Source of the DNA: Jiulongibacter sediminis
GTDB lineage: Bacteria > Bacteroidota > Bacteroidia > Cytophagales > Spirosomataceae
Direction of reading: 5' to 3'
Length of the DNA stretch: 64,000 nt
Assembly: GCF_001306455.1 (NCBI RefSeq)
Contig: NZ_LGTQ01000016.1
Coordinates: 1 to 64,000, forward strand
Each line of letters starts with the position of its first letter. Positions within the stretch are counted from its first letter, which is position 1. Both the position numbers and the translations under genes were made by a program. The notes under the pieces are model-generated. The model was not told where the DNA came from. It saw only the letters and a list, made by a program, of their open reading frames with translations, and made no database searches. Below are positions 44,412-53,677 of this stretch, one piece after another.

Positions 44412-44747
44412 TTATCTTACTGTACCTATATAACCACCTTCAAAAAGAACAAGGGCTACCAAAAACCAAATCACAAAAATGACCGGTAAAACGATAGACC
44501 AAATCAGCGATTTCACCTCATCCTTAAGGTGCATAAATGTACCTACAATATAGAACGACTTTACAAATGTCAGAATAATGAAAGTTCCGATCTTAAACCA
44601 TTTCCCAAAATCCGAATCCGCAGAAATGGTGAATGCAATAACGAATTCAACCGCAGTAACGATAAGAAGAATCCAGAATACTCTCCACAAAGCCTTGGTT
44701 TGTGGTTTTTGTCTTTCTCCTGTAGTATTTTCTATATGAGCTGCCAT
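44412..44747 (-). CDS. cytochrome c oxidase subunit IV-like protein
   Basis: 111 residues, three membrane helices. FVKSFYIVGTFMHLKDEVKSL is the recognisable core of the bacterial COX4/CtaF-type family (prokaryotic subunit IV). Structural subunit without cofactors, next to subunit III. Confidence 0.85.
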   Translation of the reverse strand: MAAHIENTTGERQKPQTKALWRVFWILLIVTAVEFVIAFTISADSDFGKWFKIGTFIILTFVKSFYIVGTFMHLKDEVKSLIWSIVLPVIFVIWFLVALVLFEGGYIGTVR

Positions 44748-44772
44748 GATATAATTTCTTAAGTAATTTTAA

Positions 44773-45504
44773 TTAAACAAGGTAGAAGAAGGTAAAAACG
44801 AATACCCACACCAGATCTACAAAGTGCCAGTAAAGACCTACCTTTTCAATCATTTCATAATGACCTCTTTTTTCGTAAACTCCGTTTACCGTGTTATAAA
44901 AAATAAGGATATTCAGAATAACACCAGAAAATACGTGCGTACCGTGGAATCCGGTAATAAAGAAAAAGAAGTCTGCGAATGCCGCAGGACCATACTCGTT
45001 AAAAACAAGATTGGCTCCACCACCCCCTGTTCCGTGAATGAAGTGAGACCACTCCCATGCCTGAGAACCAAGAAAAGTAAAACCACCAAGAATTGTCCAA
45101 AGCATCCACTTCTCAACATCAGCCTTATCTCTTCTGTGTCCCGCTTCTACCGCCAGTACCATTGTAACTGAACTAAAGATTAAGATAAAGGTCATGATAC
45201 CAACGAATACCAGTGGAGCACTTACTCCATGTAAGAATGGTACGGCCTCAAATACTCTTTCAGGCGTAGGCCACCAGGTTTGAGAAAACGTAAAATCGTT
45301 AATTGAACTACCCGGATTAGCATCCTGAAAACTTGGAAAGCTAAATCTTACAAGACCATAAGAGATCAGTAGAGCTGAGAAGGTAAATGTGTCTGATAGG
45401 AGGAAAATCCACATCATCAGCTTACCATATCCCACTTTCATAGGTTGAACTCCGCCTTTCCAGATCAAATGGTCAGGAGTAGAAGAAGCATGTGTTGTTG
45501 CCAT
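44773..45504 (-). CDS. cytochrome c oxidase subunit III (first copy by length)
   Basis: 243 residues, about six membrane helices. Family motifs: KLMMWIFLLSDTFTFSALLI, FITGFHGTHVFSGVILNI and a C-terminal GLYWHFVDLVWVFVFTFFYL. Likely the main subunit III of the caa3 oxidase. A TAAATTTG box upstream (45534-45541, minus) could give it a second promoter inside the operon. Confidence 0.92.
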   Translation of the reverse strand: MATTHASSTPDHLIWKGGVQPMKVGYGKLMMWIFLLSDTFTFSALLISYGLVRFSFPSFQDANPGSSINDFTFSQTWWPTPERVFEAVPFLHGVSAPLVFVGIMTFILIFSSVTMVLAVEAGHRRDKADVEKWMLWTILGGFTFLGSQAWEWSHFIHGTGGGGANLVFNEYGPAAFADFFFFITGFHGTHVFSGVILNILIFYNTVNGVYEKRGHYEMIEKVGLYWHFVDLVWVFVFTFFYLV

Positions 45505-45533
45505 AAACGGTAAATAAGATTACGATATCAGGG

Positions 45534-45541
45534 CAAATTTA
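45534..45541 (-). promoter_or_regulatory. possible internal promoter before subunit III
   Basis: Minus strand TAAATTTG then CCC matches TAnnTTTG, in the 84-base gap between the two subunit III genes; no -33 TTTG. Confidence 0.35.
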
Positions 45542-45588
45542 AACATCTTTTACAGAAATGCCTTGAAATCGACTTGATGGTTAAAAAA

Positions 45589-46170
45589 TTATCTGAAATA
45601 CAATAAAAACACAAACAGATACACCCAAAGGATGTCCAAAAAATGCCAGTATGTTGAACAAACCTCTATTTGTATCAAATTCTTTGAATGAATCCTTGTT
45701 CTAAAAGCGGCCACCAGGGCGAAAATCAAAACGACCAATCCACTAATCAGGTGAAATGCATGCAAGCCGGTCAAAATGTAAAGGAACGACCCAGAGGGAT
45801 TTCCTTTGAGGTAAATTCCGGTTTCCTGAAGCTGTGTCCAGCCAATATACTGCATTACTAAAAAAGCCGTCCCAAAGCCGAAAGCACCAGCAATGTATGT
45901 CTTGAGCTTGCCAAAATCGTCAGACTTAGCCGCTCTTTGAGCCAAAAACATCAATACACTACTAACGATCAACACCGAAGTGCTCCAGTAAAATATAGAC
46001 GGCATCTCAAACTCTGTCCAGTTCCCTTCTGCCCTTCTTACTAAATAGGCCGACGTTTGAGATGCAAAAAGCATCACAATGGTAATAATGAAAAGCCAGG
46101 TAATAAATTTCCATTTATTGATGCTCAACACCGGCTTTACATTTTCTGTAATATTATTTTCTGCCGTCAT
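45589..46170 (-). CDS. second cytochrome c oxidase subunit III-like protein
   Basis: 193 residues, five predicted helices. Shares the family core: ASQTSAYLVRR, FLYILTGLHAFHLISGLVVL and CSTYWHFLDILWVYLFVFLL. Shorter than the neighbour at 44773-45504; both are seen together in other Bacteroidota oxidase clusters. Its start overlaps the ctaB stop by four bases (ATGA), so it is made with the heme-synthesis genes. Confidence 0.9.
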   Translation of the reverse strand: MTAENNITENVKPVLSINKWKFITWLFIITIVMLFASQTSAYLVRRAEGNWTEFEMPSIFYWSTSVLIVSSVLMFLAQRAAKSDDFGKLKTYIAGAFGFGTAFLVMQYIGWTQLQETGIYLKGNPSGSFLYILTGLHAFHLISGLVVLIFALVAAFRTRIHSKNLIQIEVCSTYWHFLDILWVYLFVFLLYFR

Positions 46171-47048
46171 AATTTATCAATTAAGTAAGCAATTTGTACA
46201 AAAGGTAAATAGATGAAAGAGCCAAACATCAATTGTAATGCTGCCTTCTTATCAACTCTTCTCATCAAATGGAACGTTTGAACTAAAAAGAGAACACCTA
46301 GTAGCATGGCAAACATTGCCGAATGAATACCTGTCATACCCAGATAAAAAGGCACCCAGCAAAGTGGTAATAACACTACCGTATAAATCATTATCTGAAT
46401 AGCCGAATTCAAATCACGTCCACCGCTTGATGGCAATAGTTTAAAACCTGCTTTCTTATAATCTTCATCCAATACCCATGCAATGGCCCAGAAATGTGGA
46501 AACTGCCAGAAAAATTGAATTGCGAAAAGTATTCCGGGCTCTAATCCAAATTGATTTGTCGTCGCCAACCAGCCAATCATTGGAGGAAACGCACCTGGCA
46601 AGGCCCCAACTGCAACAGCAATTGGACCTTTTCTTTTTAACGGGGTGTAAACAAACCCATATAAAACAAAAGAAAGGAGAGCAATGCCCATGGCTTTCAT
46701 ATTGAAGAAATAGGCCAAAATAAACTGCGAAACCAACAAACATATCGCTCCAAATATCACAGCTTCGTTTATAGATAATCGCCCTGAAGGAAGTGGTCGG
46801 GAAGATGTTCTTTTCATCAAAACATCAAGATCCTTCTCAATGATTTGATTTACAATATTAGCGGCTGCGGTAGTCAGAAATGCCGCAACAGCAAATAAAG
46901 CCAAAAGACCATAGTTTAAAGCCGCACTTCCCATAATGAAGCCAACAGCCCCTGAGAATACTACAGTACTTGATAGCCTGAATTTAGTAAGGTCAAAATA
47001 AGCCCTTAGCTTTTCTGAAAAAGTATATTTATTTACAATCGCCTCCAT
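46167..47048 (-). CDS. ctaB: protoheme IX farnesyltransferase (heme O synthase)
   Basis: Adds the farnesyl group to heme b, giving heme O. 293 residues, UbiA family with about eight to nine helices. The prenyl-diphosphate site is NIVNQIIEKDLDVLMKRT (N and D residues) and the second Asp-rich region is AIAWVLDEDYKKAGFKLLP. The ATG shares one base with the ctaA stop (TAATG). Confidence 0.95.
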   Translation of the reverse strand: MEAIVNKYTFSEKLRAYFDLTKFRLSSTVVFSGAVGFIMGSAALNYGLLALFAVAAFLTTAAANIVNQIIEKDLDVLMKRTSSRPLPSGRLSINEAVIFGAICLLVSQFILAYFFNMKAMGIALLSFVLYGFVYTPLKRKGPIAVAVGALPGAFPPMIGWLATTNQFGLEPGILFAIQFFWQFPHFWAIAWVLDEDYKKAGFKLLPSSGGRDLNSAIQIMIYTVVLLPLCWVPFYLGMTGIHSAMFAMLLGVLFLVQTFHLMRRVDKKAALQLMFGSFIYLPFVQIAYLIDKL

Positions 47049-47980
47049 TAAATCGCTTCCTCTCGTTTTAGCATGAGCAAAGTAAACTGCACTGCTATGA
47101 TCATTGTACCTAAAGTCAGATGGATTGGTTGTCCAAAAGCCGGCATATTAAACAGTCCCAGAAATACTCCAATCAGAAATTCACCAACGACCAAAACCAG
47201 CATCCACCTCAAAAAGCTCCCTTCACTATATTCAGCCTCATTTCTCCGGCTCATGAAATACCAACTATTAAGAGCTAATAAAACTGTTGCCAACCCGATA
47301 TGGGTGTAATATTTTCCATCTAAAGTTGAAATCCACAATTCTCTCGCCAATCCAGACAAGTAAGCCTCGTCTATCATTTCCCGAACCTGTGTCCCCAAAA
47401 TCAACTGACCTGTACTTAAGGCCAGCAAAATACCCAAGATGAAACTATCTGATTTCGAACCATCGACACCTCCCAGCTTCAATCCTTCAAAAGAATACGC
47501 TCTCAAAAGAGCCATAATCAGCATAAAAACGACCAATATAGCCAGCAGCATATGTACTGTAACCATGGCCGGACTTAACTCCATTGAAACAACTTTGGAA
47601 CCCAACCAACCTTCAAATGCTACAAGAATGAAAGCCAAGCCTGAATATAAAATGACCTTGTTGTCTTTTCCTTTGTACTCCTTCACTGCCGCTAACAAAG
47701 TTCCAAAAATCAAAAAACCTATAAGAACTCCTGCTAACCTATTGATGTACTCCGTCCAGGTTTTAAAGACATTGAATTCTACCTCACCTTTGAGTTTTGC
47801 ACCAAAGATTTCTTTATAATCATCTGGCAGTTGGCTCGCATCTGTAGGTGGAACCCATGAACCAAAACACTTTGGCCAATCTGGGCAACCCATTCCGGAA
47901 CCGGTAGCTCTGACAATTCCTCCAACCAAAATCAGGAAGAAAACAGCTCCAATAGTTATAAAAGCGAGTTTCTTATACAT
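47048..47980 (-). CDS. ctaA: heme A synthase
   Basis: Oxidises heme O to heme A for the aa3-type oxidase. 310 residues, eight helices. Motifs: GGIVRATGSGMGCPDWPKCFG (residues about 21-41), WTEYINRLAGVLIG with a conserved Glu-x-x-Asn-Arg, and His residues in VTVHMLLAILVV and HLTLGTMIIAVQ. The ATG lies about nine bases after a strong hairpin that separates it from coxA, so read-through sets its level. Confidence 0.94.
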   Translation of the reverse strand: MYKKLAFITIGAVFFLILVGGIVRATGSGMGCPDWPKCFGSWVPPTDASQLPDDYKEIFGAKLKGEVEFNVFKTWTEYINRLAGVLIGFLIFGTLLAAVKEYKGKDNKVILYSGLAFILVAFEGWLGSKVVSMELSPAMVTVHMLLAILVVFMLIMALLRAYSFEGLKLGGVDGSKSDSFILGILLALSTGQLILGTQVREMIDEAYLSGLARELWISTLDGKYYTHIGLATVLLALNSWYFMSRRNEAEYSEGSFLRWMLVLVVGEFLIGVFLGLFNMPAFGQPIHLTLGTMIIAVQFTLLMLKREEAI

Positions 47981-47986
47981 CTCTCA

Positions 47987-48035
47987 ACAAAAAAGTACGA
48001 AGCATGAGGCACAATAAGTCACATACTTCGTACTT
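47987..48035 (-). terminator. internal terminator between coxA and ctaA
   Basis: Minus strand: AAGTACGAAGTATG - about 20-nt loop - CATGCTTCGTACTT then TTTTTTG. The stem is 14 bp with one G-U. It closes the structural act-coxBA part of the locus, yet same-strand genes continue nine bases later with no promoter. Confidence 0.8.
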
Positions 48036-48065
48036 GTTATCATCGTACCTTATAGATCCGAAACC

Positions 48066-49928
48066 TTAGTCCGGAATGTTATAATTGTACTCAATGTTTT
48101 CTATATCCTTCTCCTCCTCGATCAACTCATTCTCCTCCGGTAAGTTTGACTCAGGAGTTGCGGAGAATGGAATATTTTGAGGAATGAAATCTGATTCGCT
48201 TCCTGGTTTACTGTAGTCATAAGGCCATCTGTAAACTGTTGGAATCTCACCCGGCCAGTTGCCATGACCAGGATTAACCGGTGTCGTCCACTCCAATGTA
48301 TTAGATTTCCAAGGGTTAGCAGACGCTTTCTTACCCCAGAAAATTGAATAAATGAAGTTAAAGACGAAGATCAACTGTGCACCAAAAGTCAAAATGGCCG
48401 CAACAGAAATGAATGCATTCAGATCAGCATACGTATTGAATGCCTCAAATCCAGACCATTGATAATATCTTCTTGGAAAACCAGCTATACCGATGTAGTG
48501 CATAGGGAAGAAAACCAGATAAACACCAATGATAGATGCCCAGAAGTGAACGTATCCAAGAGTTTTGTTCATCATTTTCCCAAACATTTTCGGGAACCAG
48601 TGATAAACACCAGCAATCATTCCGAAGAAAGCAGCAGATCCCATCACAAGGTGGAAGTGAGCAACCACGAAGTAAGTATCATGAAGCTGAATGTCCAATG
48701 CTGAATTACCAAGGATAATTCCTGTTAAACCACCCGATACAAAGAAAGAAACCAAACCAATTGCAAAAAGCATAGCTGGGGTAAACACTATATTACCTTT
48801 CCACAAAGTGGTAATATAGTTAAAGGCTTTAACCGCAGAAGGCACCGCAATAATTAAGGTCAATAACATGAATACGGATCCAAGGAAAGGATTCATACCT
48901 GTCATAAACATGTGGTGAGCCCACACAATAAATGCCAGGAACATGATACCAGCCATTGAGAAAATCATCGCTTTGTAACCAAAGATTGGTTTACGAGAAT
49001 TGGTGGCGATAATCTCTGATGTTAAACCAAGAGCAGGAAGGATAACGATGTACACTTCAGGGTGCCCAAGGAACCAGAATAAGTGTTGGAACAAAATCGG
49101 ACTACCTCCCTGATTCGGAAGAGCCTGACCGTTAATATAGATATCAGACAAGTAGAAACTTGTACCGAAGCTTCTGTCAAAAATCAATAATAATGCAGCC
49201 GATAACAATACAGGGAACGAAAGAATACCCAAAATTGCGGTAAACGTAAACGCCCAAATTGTCAGTGGCATCTTATCAAAGGTCATCCCTTTTGTTCTCA
49301 GGTTGATGACAGTTGTTACATAATTGATACCACCCAATAAAGATGATACAATAAACAAGGCCATCGAAACCAACCATAAAGTCATTCCTGTACCTGAACC
49401 AGGGTTTGCTTCTGCTAAAGCACTTAAAGGCGGATAAATCACCCAACCACCTCCCGCAGGACCTGTTTCAATGAAAATAGACCAGAACATAATCACACTG
49501 GAGATAAAGAAAAACCAGTATGATAACATATTCATAAAGCCCGATGCCATGTCTCTTGCACCTATCTGTAATGGAATCAGGAAATTTGAGAATGTACCGC
49601 TCAAACCTGCTGTCAATACAAAGAAAACCATGATGGTACCGTGCATGGTTACTAAAGCCAGATAGAAGTTAGCATCCAACTTACCAGACTCATTAACCCA
49701 CTCCCCTAAGATTGGCTTTAACCAAGACAAATCCATGTCAGGGAATCCTAATTGAAGACGGAAAACCAATGACATTAAACCACCAATGATAGCCCAAATT
49801 ATACCTGAAATAAGGTATTGCTTAGCAATTACTTTGTGGTCTTCTGAAAATATATAAGATCTAATGAAACCCAGATCATGGTGCTCATCATGAGCGTGAT
49901 CTGAATGTGCTGCTGCTACCGTTGCCAT
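48066..49928 (-). CDS. ctaD: cytochrome c oxidase subunit I (aa3-type)
   Basis: 620 residues, at least twelve helices; holds heme a and the heme a3-CuB site where oxygen is reduced. Motifs: heme a ligand in TMHGTIMVFF, CuB/Tyr region WFLGHPEVYIVILPALG (the Glu marks an A1-type enzyme), IVWAHHMFMTG, and DTYFVVAHFHLVMGSA with the heme ligands. It has an acidic C-terminal tail (about 590-620). Lies after subunit II; transcription would mostly stop at the hairpin just downstream. Confidence 0.97.
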   Translation of the reverse strand: MATVAAAHSDHAHDEHHDLGFIRSYIFSEDHKVIAKQYLISGIIWAIIGGLMSLVFRLQLGFPDMDLSWLKPILGEWVNESGKLDANFYLALVTMHGTIMVFFVLTAGLSGTFSNFLIPLQIGARDMASGFMNMLSYWFFFISSVIMFWSIFIETGPAGGGWVIYPPLSALAEANPGSGTGMTLWLVSMALFIVSSLLGGINYVTTVINLRTKGMTFDKMPLTIWAFTFTAILGILSFPVLLSAALLLIFDRSFGTSFYLSDIYINGQALPNQGGSPILFQHLFWFLGHPEVYIVILPALGLTSEIIATNSRKPIFGYKAMIFSMAGIMFLAFIVWAHHMFMTGMNPFLGSVFMLLTLIIAVPSAVKAFNYITTLWKGNIVFTPAMLFAIGLVSFFVSGGLTGIILGNSALDIQLHDTYFVVAHFHLVMGSAAFFGMIAGVYHWFPKMFGKMMNKTLGYVHFWASIIGVYLVFFPMHYIGIAGFPRRYYQWSGFEAFNTYADLNAFISVAAILTFGAQLIFVFNFIYSIFWGKKASANPWKSNTLEWTTPVNPGHGNWPGEIPTVYRWPYDYSKPGSESDFIPQNIPFSATPESNLPEENELIEEEKDIENIEYNYNIPD

Positions 49929-49961
49929 ATACTTCTTATCTTTTTTTTCTTTTTTGCAAAA

Positions 49962-51062
49962 TTATTCAACTACCTCAACCTCTTCTGTAACCATTGCTAC
50001 TTCAGCATCCTCCGTTTCCACATATTTCAAAGCACGAGCCTTAAGGTTATCAGGTACTTTCTCCACGAATCCAGGGTTAAGTGAAAGGAAAGGCTGCTGC
50101 TCTTTCTTCCATGCCTCATATTCCTCTGGTTCATCAACTACTAAAAGTAACTTCATACCAAAGTGGCTACGACCACAAATCTCAGTACAAGCAATCTCGT
50201 AGTTGAAATCAGGATTGTTCAATTCGGCACGCATGTCTTCAGTTGACTTGTCAGCCACAAACCAAAATTTAGTGGGCATACCTGGTACGGCATCCATTTT
50301 AACTCTCATGTGAGGAATAAAAACAGAGTGCAAAACGTCTCTTGCTCTGATTTTCAATAATACAGGCTTACCCTTTGGGATGTGCATTTCTGTACCATTC
50401 GTAAAATCATCAAAAGAATTCGGATCCGTAAAGTCAATACCGAAGTTATTACCTGCGGCATCATCCATAAGACGGTAGTCGTAATTACCAAGTTCGTTAT
50501 CATCTACACCAGGGTAACGAACAGCCCAGGCAAACTGACGACCCATTATTTCAATTACTTCAGCGTCCTCAGGAGCATCATCCATTACTCTGTTCCATAC
50601 TCTCAAACCAGTAAATACCAAACCAGCCATTACTAATGCCGGAATCACAGTCCATATGACCTCCAATTTATTATTGTGAGGATAGAATGTAGCCTTTCTG
50701 TTTTTGTTATACTTGTATCTCAAAGGGAAATAAAACAGAAGAGTATTTACAATGAAAAAAGCTACTGTAATAACTGCCATTGAAACCCAGAACCAATAGT
50801 CAGTTTCGCGACCATGTGGTGATGAAGCCTCAGGTAGAAAATCTTTCTTAGCATCCAGGAAAGACCATACAACTCCAACTACACTCAATACCCAGAATAC
50901 CATCAATCCAAGTGCATTCCAATCGTTTGCACCATCTACTTCAGAATCGTCCTCGACTTCTTTTACGCCCTTTACACTCTTGAGCAAATCCTGCGTCTTT
51001 CCAATCACCAAAACGGTCAATACCAGAAATAACAGAGCTAAAATTCCAATAATAAGTGTCAT
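49962..51062 (-). CDS. ctaC: cytochrome c oxidase subunit II
   Basis: 366 residues. Three membrane helices (about 3-22, 50-70, 92-115), one more than the usual two. The cupredoxin domain carries the CuA ligands: first His in RDVLHSVFIPHMRVK, then ACTEICGRSHFGMKLL (Cys, Glu, Cys, His, Met). No cytochrome c domain is fused, so electrons must come from the alternative complex III cytochromes. N-terminal acidic insert EVEDDSEVDG. It follows actF by 38 bases. Confidence 0.95.
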   Translation of the reverse strand: MTLIIGILALLFLVLTVLVIGKTQDLLKSVKGVKEVEDDSEVDGANDWNALGLMVFWVLSVVGVVWSFLDAKKDFLPEASSPHGRETDYWFWVSMAVITVAFFIVNTLLFYFPLRYKYNKNRKATFYPHNNKLEVIWTVIPALVMAGLVFTGLRVWNRVMDDAPEDAEVIEIMGRQFAWAVRYPGVDDNELGNYDYRLMDDAAGNNFGIDFTDPNSFDDFTNGTEMHIPKGKPVLLKIRARDVLHSVFIPHMRVKMDAVPGMPTKFWFVADKSTEDMRAELNNPDFNYEIACTEICGRSHFGMKLLLVVDEPEEYEAWKKEQQPFLSLNPGFVEKVPDNLKARALKYVETEDAEVAMVTEEVEVVE

Positions 51063-51100
51063 CTTTTCTAATTCTTTAAGCTATAGAATGTTGCTTCCTA

Positions 51101-52456
51101 TTAAATATCGTGATGTAAACTTTCTTCAATGAACGGGTGATTCTTAGCGTACATATTTGCCTTACTCAATTGATTCAGAACAACATAAGCGAACCCGCAA
51201 ACAAATACTGCTGTAGTACCCCACTCTATCAGGCCAATACCACCCTGATCTTTAGCGATACCAGGCATGTGCATTTGGTAGAAATCAAACCAGTGACCAA
51301 TCAAAATCGCCCAAGAAGCTAACTTCAATAGTGTATAATTCCTTTTTGAACCTCTCGCCATTAAAACAAGCAAAGGGAAAATGAAGTTCAACACTAAGCT
51401 GATCATGAAAGGAGCGAAATATCTACCGCCGTATCCACTAATTCTTTCTCTGAAATAGATAGTTTCTTCTGGAAGGTTAGCGTAGAAAATCAATAAATAC
51501 TGGTCGAACCATACATAAGTCCAGAAAATTGAGAAACCAAACATTAGTTTACCCAAATCCTGAAGTGCAGAATCATTTACACCTGACAAGTATCCTTTAG
51601 ATTTCAGCGTCAAAACGACCAGCATGATCGCTGCCAAACCTGCCACATGCCAACTGGCCAAGTGATACCATCCGAACATAGTACTGAACCAGTGTGTATC
51701 AATAGCCATTGACAAATCCCAAGCTACTGTAGAACTTGTTACGGCAAAGAATACCAAGAAGTATTTCGCATAAAGTCTGCTTTTATGGTAATACTCAATA
51801 TCTCCATGAGCGTCCTCAAGTAAAGAGTTCTTACGAATCTGTGTCCACAGATAATACCACACAACGAAATACACCACCAATCTCACGATGTAGAAGGGCA
51901 TATTTAACCACCATTCTTTACTTGCAATAATTTTGTCGTAATGATGACTTGCAGGGTCCATGATACCATCATGCGTCCAGTGCATGATCATATGTCTTGT
52001 CGATGGCACCAGGAATAAAACAAGGATAATTGCGGCCGGTATAATCATAAATGCCGGAAAAGCCTCAGGAACTCTCTTAAATGAAGTGTACCATCCAGCT
52101 TTGGCGACGTAATTATAGGAGATAAAGAATACCCCGATTACAGAAATACCCAGGAAATAAACAGAGTTCATCCAAATATTAGCAATGATTCTGGTCAGTA
52201 AAGTTGCACCTGAACCGTGCTCTTCACCATGGCCGGCAGCTTCAGCACCGTGGCCAGCGGCCTCTGCTCCGTGAGCAGCAGCTTCATGAGCACCACCAGC
52301 AAAGCCTTCAGGACCCCAGATACCAGCGTTTATTAAAAATGCTCCAATTGCTATTAAAACCAGGCCAATTACTCCCCCGATAAGGAATTTCTTCTTCAGC
52401 TCGGGAGAGAAGTCAAATGTTTCTTCAACAGAAGTTATTTCGTGCTTGTGAGCCAT
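51101..52456 (-). CDS. actF: alternative complex III subunit ActF (quinol oxidoreductase membrane subunit)
   Basis: 451 residues, about ten helices; NrfD-like membrane subunit paralogous to ActC. Core signals: FSIFWTYVWFDQYLLIFYANL, HWFSTMFGWYHLASWHV. An unusual His/Ala/Gly/Glu-rich insert with repeats of HGAEAAG lies at about residues 56-84, between the first two helices. Part of the actA-F set, upstream of coxB. Confidence 0.9.
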   Translation of the reverse strand: MAHKHEITSVEETFDFSPELKKKFLIGGVIGLVLIAIGAFLINAGIWGPEGFAGGAHEAAAHGAEAAGHGAEAAGHGEEHGSGATLLTRIIANIWMNSVYFLGISVIGVFFISYNYVAKAGWYTSFKRVPEAFPAFMIIPAAIILVLFLVPSTRHMIMHWTHDGIMDPASHHYDKIIASKEWWLNMPFYIVRLVVYFVVWYYLWTQIRKNSLLEDAHGDIEYYHKSRLYAKYFLVFFAVTSSTVAWDLSMAIDTHWFSTMFGWYHLASWHVAGLAAIMLVVLTLKSKGYLSGVNDSALQDLGKLMFGFSIFWTYVWFDQYLLIFYANLPEETIYFRERISGYGGRYFAPFMISLVLNFIFPLLVLMARGSKRNYTLLKLASWAILIGHWFDFYQMHMPGIAKDQGGIGLIEWGTTAVFVCGFAYVVLNQLSKANMYAKNHPFIEESLHHDI

Positions 52457-52507
52457 CTCTTTATTCTTGTATATCTTTTTCCGGTAAAGGAAGATTTATT
52501 TTAAACT

Positions 52508-53116
52508 TTAGCTACCCAATTGTAAACGTTGTACATAATGTACAATTTTCCATCTCTCTTCTGGAAGAACCTGTGCAGCATGAGGCCACATTCTACCCTT
52601 TCCATGTGTAATCACGTGATAAATATGGCCACCACTGATAGAGCTCAAGGCGTCAGAAGAGTAGTTTGGCACACCCTTGTAAATTGCAGCCACTTTACCA
52701 TCACCAGCACCCTTTGCACCATGACAATGCTGACAGTTTCTTTGATAAAGCACCTTCCCTTCGTCTTCTACTTCCTCAGACCAAGGAATAGGGTTACTTA
52801 AATTAGCAGCAGCCCATTCAAGGCTATCGGCATGAGTGTTGTAAATCATAAGATCATTTAACACCGTACCATCTTCCTGAACAAAAGAGGTGTTGTAGTT
52901 TCTTCTTGCTACAGTACCCTCTACAGGCTCACGCATGTTCATCCCATTTGGATTTACTTCGTTAGCTCTCCATTGAGTCTGAGCTTCATAAGCTCTTGAG
53001 TTATACATATTGGGGGCGTACTCCCAACCTGTACTTTCCGGATCATTACATGAAACCAGAAGAAAGCCTAAAGCAACTGCTGAAAAAAGCGAAATTCTAT
53101 TTTTCAAAATATTCAT
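52508..53116 (-). CDS. actE: alternative complex III subunit ActE, monoheme cytochrome c
   Basis: 202 residues. Lipoprotein signal (LLVSC, about residue 23), then a class I cytochrome c with one heme site CQHCHGAKGAGDGKV and a downstream Met region GRMWPHAAQVLPEERW. It should carry electrons from ActA towards CuA of the oxidase. Confidence 0.92.
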   Translation of the reverse strand: MNILKNRISLFSAVALGFLLVSCNDPESTGWEYAPNMYNSRAYEAQTQWRANEVNPNGMNMREPVEGTVARRNYNTSFVQEDGTVLNDLMIYNTHADSLEWAAANLSNPIPWSEEVEDEGKVLYQRNCQHCHGAKGAGDGKVAAIYKGVPNYSSDALSSISGGHIYHVITHGKGRMWPHAAQVLPEERWKIVHYVQRLQLGS

Positions 53117-53125
53117 CTCTTCTGT

Positions 53126-53647
53126 TTATATCTCTTTAATATTAACTTCAGAAGCACCTGAGCCTTTCAAAGCATCTGCAATCTCCTTTTCTGAAGCACT
53201 GTTTTTACTCAATTCGATTGCCATTACAAACTTGTCATCTGTAATACGCTTATCAAAAATGACCGGCTTGGCTACCGGACTCAATCCTTCCATTCCGAAG
53301 AAAACGAAAGACATACCGTAAGAGGCCAAAAGAACAGTTAATTCGAAAACAATAGGAATGTTCGTAGGGAACGGAATAAAGTTCTTACCACCAATATTCA
53401 TTGGCCAGTCCCAACCTAAAGTCCAAAAAGTTAATAAAAAGGCCAGTGTTGTCCCGGTAATCCCAAAAAGGAAAGCTGGAACACCCATACGAGCTCTTGG
53501 ATAACCTAAGGCCTGATCAAGACCATGAATAGGGAATGGCGAGTAAACTTCGTGAATTTTAACACCCTGTCCGCGTACATCAGACACCGCGTGCATCACC
53601 TCTTCTTCGTCATCAAATACCCCTAATATGTATTTTTTATGTGCCAT
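53126..53647 (-). CDS. actD: alternative complex III subunit ActD (DUF3341)
   Basis: 173 residues, two membrane helices (about 58-82 and 100-120) with soluble ends. DUF3341 motifs: DDEEEVMHAVSDVRGQGVKI, VYSPFPIHGLDQALG, IPFPTNIPIVFELTVL. Structural subunit, in conserved position between actC and actE. Confidence 0.92.
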   Translation of the reverse strand: MAHKKYILGVFDDEEEVMHAVSDVRGQGVKIHEVYSPFPIHGLDQALGYPRARMGVPAFLFGITGTTLAFLLTFWTLGWDWPMNIGGKNFIPFPTNIPIVFELTVLLASYGMSFVFFGMEGLSPVAKPVIFDKRITDDKFVMAIELSKNSASEKEIADALKGSGASEVNIKEI

Positions 53648-53677
53648 TATTGACTTATAAAATTAACTTTCTAAACC

